A stretch of DNA of 41,952 nt from Streptomyces monomycini (GTDB lineage: Bacteria; Actinomycetota; Actinomycetes; Streptomycetales; Streptomycetaceae). The notes beneath the pieces were generated by a model, which saw only the letters and a program-made list of their open reading frames with translations, was not told where the DNA came from and did not search any database. Location: contig NZ_JAFIQY010000061.1 in assembly GCF_022271435.1 (NCBI RefSeq), positions 1-41,952 on the forward strand, in the 5' to 3' direction. Positions within the stretch are counted from its first letter, which is position 1, and every line of letters starts with the position of its first letter. Made by a program: the position numbers and the translations under genes. This document shows positions 39,716-41,952 of the stretch, piece after piece.

Positions 39716-40920
39716 CTACGACGCGCCGGCCCCGAACCTCCGCACGAACACGTCGTACGTCCCGTTGGTGTCCCCCGGCACCAGATCCGGCGCGACCGAG
39801 CCGAAGACCACGCTCCGGCCGCCCCGGCTCAGCGTGTGCGGTCCGGAGTGGTTCAGCCAGCCGGCCGCGACCAGGTGCTGCTCGCCGGTGCGCAGGTCGT
39901 GCAGGGTGAGCTTGCCGTCGTAGTCCTCCAGCACACGCCGCCCATCGCCGCTGACCGCCGCGGGGAAGCCGCGCTCCCGTCCCACCTGTCGCGTGCGCCC
40001 GTCCCGCAGGTCGCGCACATGGCCGTACGAACCGGGCGGTCCCGACCGGACCGGTGCCCGGCGGACGCGCGCGCTGAACGTCACGGCGCGCCCGTTGTCA
40101 CTCAACTCCCCCAGCCGCAGGGCCCGGTCGGCCATCGGTGTGCCGTCCGGGTCCACGTCGGCCTGGCGCACGGCACCGGTCCGGCGGTCCCGGACGAAGA
40201 GGTCCTGCCCGGTGCCCTCCGCCTCGTCGAGCACGTACGCGACCCATCGCCCCGTACCGCTCAGCGAGGCTCCCCGGACGACACCGTGTTTCGCGTTCTC
40301 CCCCGGCGCCCTGGGGGCGATCAACTCCATCCGCCCGGTGACCGTGTCCTGGACGTGGCCGAGCACCGGACCGCCCGGAGCCGGGCCGATGGCCCGGAAG
40401 GCGACCGAACGGCCGTCCGCGCTCAGCGACGTGACCTCACCGGTCCCTCCGGCGGCCGGTGAACCGGGCGGCGGGGTCAGGTGAGCGGTCCGGCCGGTCC
40501 GGCGGTCGCGGAGGCGGGCGGACCGATTCCCCACGGTCCCGGTGGAGTACGCGACGAAGCACCCGTCGGCACTGATGCGCGGGGTGTTGTCGATGCCCGC
40601 CCCGTCGTCACGACGAGCGCCGGTATCCGCTCGACGCGCCCGGTCCGCAGATCCTTGACCGCCAGCACGTGGGTGTAGTCGCCCCCGCCGCCCAGCAGAG
40701 GCGCACCGGACCAGAAGACGACATACCGGCCACCCGCACTGATCGAGGCGATGTGCGACGGCTCGTCCAACTCGCCGCCGTCCGCCGCCGTGCTCACCCG
40801 GACGACCGTGGATTCCGCCTCCCCACCATCCGCCGGCGCCATCTGCGCCGGCATCGACACCCCACCCGCACAAGCCACCGCGACAACCGCTCTCAGCCCC
40901 TTACGTACCCGCTTCACCAT
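39716..40920 (-). pseudogene. Secreted TolB/WD40-like beta-propeller protein, frameshifted
   Basis: The start at 40920 has a strong GGGGGAGAC ribosome site and gives a signal peptide (MVKRVRKGLRAVVAVACAGG) followed by propeller blades (SHIASISAGGRYVVFWSG, HVLAVKDLRTGRVERIPAL). The frame then leaves the protein near 40605-40612 and runs into unrelated sequence, while blades continue in another frame (GIDNTPRISADGCFVAYSTG, SLSADGRSVAFRA, SYGHVRDLRDGRTRQV) to the stop at 39716. One missing base would restore a ~400-residue TolB-like protein. The broken site is in GC-rich cgtcgtcacgacgag. It is either a young pseudogene or a sequencing error. Function of the intact protein: extracellular, unknown. 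Confidence 0.8.
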
Positions 40921-41435
40921 GTCTCCCCCTGGTCTCCACCGCCCCGCCCGCGCGGGATACGCGCCTACAAGCGCGCCCGGCGGGACCACGGCAATCAGCC
41001 GATCTCCGGACAACGCCCGGCCCGCGCGAAGCGTCCGCGACGACGGGCCGCGGCGGCCGCAGTTGGCGAAGTAGCCAGCTGTGGTGCGGCCCGTCGGCCC
41101 GCCTGCCGCCGCCACTGGAACACCCTGCCGACGAGGGTGCTGATCAGTGATTTTGAAGTACGGGACAGCGCCCGCGGCCCCCTCCGGAACCGCGCTGGAC
41201 GACAGATCACCCCCGTGCGCCGAAGTCGAGCATATGTAGCCTTTGTGGCCTCATCTCGGCAGAGTTCACATGAAGCTCGCACAGCACGTGAAGCACTCCT
41301 GTCGCACACTCGCCGACCGCCGGACACGCGGCCGTTCTCGCTCTCCTCTCCAGCGCTACGGCCAGGCTGCCCGGAAAGCGAGAGCCGTGTACCCGGCATA
41401 TCCGAACTGATGGACATCAAGAAAGGGTTGACCGG
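40921..41435. other. Divergent intergenic region, no recognised gene
   Basis: No convincing gene is seen. The right half (41130-41300) is lower in GC and should contain promoters for the divergent propeller and ALF genes; CATATG at 41231 and TTCACATGAAGC at 41267 stand out, but no clean hexamer pair. A stretch translating as VLISDFEVRDS is discussed among rejected items. Confidence 0.4.
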
Positions 41436-41952
41436 GTGAAACGGAGACCGTTACCGATCAGCACCGCACGGCACCTCACAGGCAGACCCCACGCCGGGAA
41501 GGAGGCGTTCCGGCGGCGCGGCACCTGCGCCACGCTCCTGTCCGCCTCTCTGGTGGCAGGGCTCCTGGGGACCGGACCAGCCATCGCGGCAGAATCCGCC
41601 GACCCCGGCGACGCGGCACGCAGACGCAGCCTGGTCCTCGACTATTGGACAGTTGGCGGTGCCGGCGTCAAGGCGGCGGCCGAACAGGCGCTGACCGGCT
41701 CGGACGAGGACGTCGACAGGTTCTTCGCCGAGAAGGGCAGCCTGGCGTACGACGACAACTACGTCGTGGCCAGCCGGATGATCGGCGCCGGGGGGCCCGC
41801 CGTCCGTGAGGCGGCCAAGACCGCCCTCAAGGCCAGCAAGCGGGACAACCCCGAGCCGCTGAGTACCTTCCTGCAAGACGGCTGGCAGGCGCCGTTGCGG
41901 CAGGACAACGAGGTCGAGGCCTCCAAGGTCATCAACTTCGGTGGCTACGGGG
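41436..41952 (+). CDS. Secreted ALF-repeat protein, 3' end outside window
   Basis: The frame runs off the right edge after 172 codons. Residues 1-51 are a long basic signal peptide (FRRRGTCATLLSASLVAGLL ... GPAIAAES). From ~60 on come ALF repeats of about 44 residues (LVLDYWTVGGAGVKAAAEQAL ... GPAVREAAKTALKAS ... KVINFGGYG), a Streptomyces-specific helical repeat often found in very large secreted proteins that carry toxin or enzyme domains at the C-terminus. The start GTG 41436 follows AGAAAGGG. The sixth codon is TTA (41451-41453), so expression should depend on the bldA leucine tRNA. Confidence 0.8.
   Translation, partial: MKRRPLPISTARHLTGRPHAGKEAFRRRGTCATLLSASLVAGLLGTGPAIAAESADPGDAARRRSLVLDYWTVGGAGVKAAAEQALTGSDEDVDRFFAEKGSLAYDDNYVVASRMIGAGGPAVREAAKTALKASKRDNPEPLSTFLQDGWQAPLRQDNEVEASKVINFGGYG

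Noticed and set aside
41137..41300. A stretch translating as FEVRDSARGPL and later RAYVAFVASSR, reminiscent of a DUF397 domain.
   Set aside because: Spacing between the motifs is wrong, the tryptophan-lysine start of DUF397 is absent and there is no HTH partner gene; chance similarity is likely.
1..41952. tRNA or rRNA genes, CRISPR arrays, insertion sequences.
   Set aside because: No cloverleaf with GGTTCGAATCC-type arm, no regularly spaced direct repeats with spacers, and no transposase motif was seen on either strand.

Overview
The window reads as a chromosomal segment of a Streptomyces-type actinomycete. The DNA is very GC-rich with strong third-position GC bias, GTG starts are common, and many genes belong to families typical of actinomycetes (DUF6643, DUF6332, the SCO4225 membrane family, Rv1733c-like, mycothiol-dependent maleylpyruvate isomerase-like, ALF repeats, SHOCT). 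No rRNA, tRNA, CRISPR array, complete insertion sequence or prophage was recognised. Species cannot be fixed from the sequence alone.

Layout. 1-5.6 kb: a partial TerD stress protein, DUF6643, a MOSC protein, a MEDS-STAS sensor overlapping an anti-sigma-type ATPase, a CBS-BON protein and an Rv1733c-like membrane protein. 5.9-14.4 kb: a beta-helix/AAA+ fusion, convergent with a large membrane protein whose hydrolase motifs flank about 11 membrane helices; then a DeoR/GlpR regulator, a Cds1-like cysteine-metabolising PLP enzyme, a small unknown protein and a second anti-sigma-type ATPase. 14.5-17.9 kb: a SHOCT remnant and an apparent TetR - DUF4865 - phosphotriesterase-like - Asp/Glu racemase cluster behind a clear palindromic operator. 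17.9-20.3 kb: a secreted lamin-tail protein, then about 1 kb without ordinary genes. This gap holds an inverted repeat, a hairpin-rich stretch, and a self-contained small unit: a candidate promoter, a leader able to mask its own Shine-Dalgarno, a 43-residue cysteine-rich peptide and a terminator. It is the best candidate for something undescribed.

20.3-29.3 kb: a ROK regulator, SCO4225 and mycothiol-type enzyme genes, DUF6332, a LuxR-type response regulator whose sensor kinase survives only as a C-terminal fragment, a geranylgeranyl-reductase family flavoprotein divergent from an M20 peptidase, a P-loop/NUDIX fusion and a stray phage-type holin-like protein. 29.4-35 kb: a sugar ABC transporter operon (lipoprotein and two permeases) divergent from a secreted GH27 alpha-galactosidase, together an alpha-galactoside uptake and degradation locus without its ATPase, presumably served by a shared one. 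35-39.7 kb: a Ser/Thr kinase with an extracellular domain, and a ROK sugar kinase divergent from a LacI repressor across a perfect palindrome. 39.7-41.95 kb: a frameshifted TolB-like propeller gene and the start of a secreted ALF-repeat protein.

Three genes carry the rare leucine codon TTA (lamin-tail, racemase, ALF protein), which in Streptomyces usually ties expression to the bldA tRNA and thus to development. Functions are called from recognised motifs; no database search was possible.
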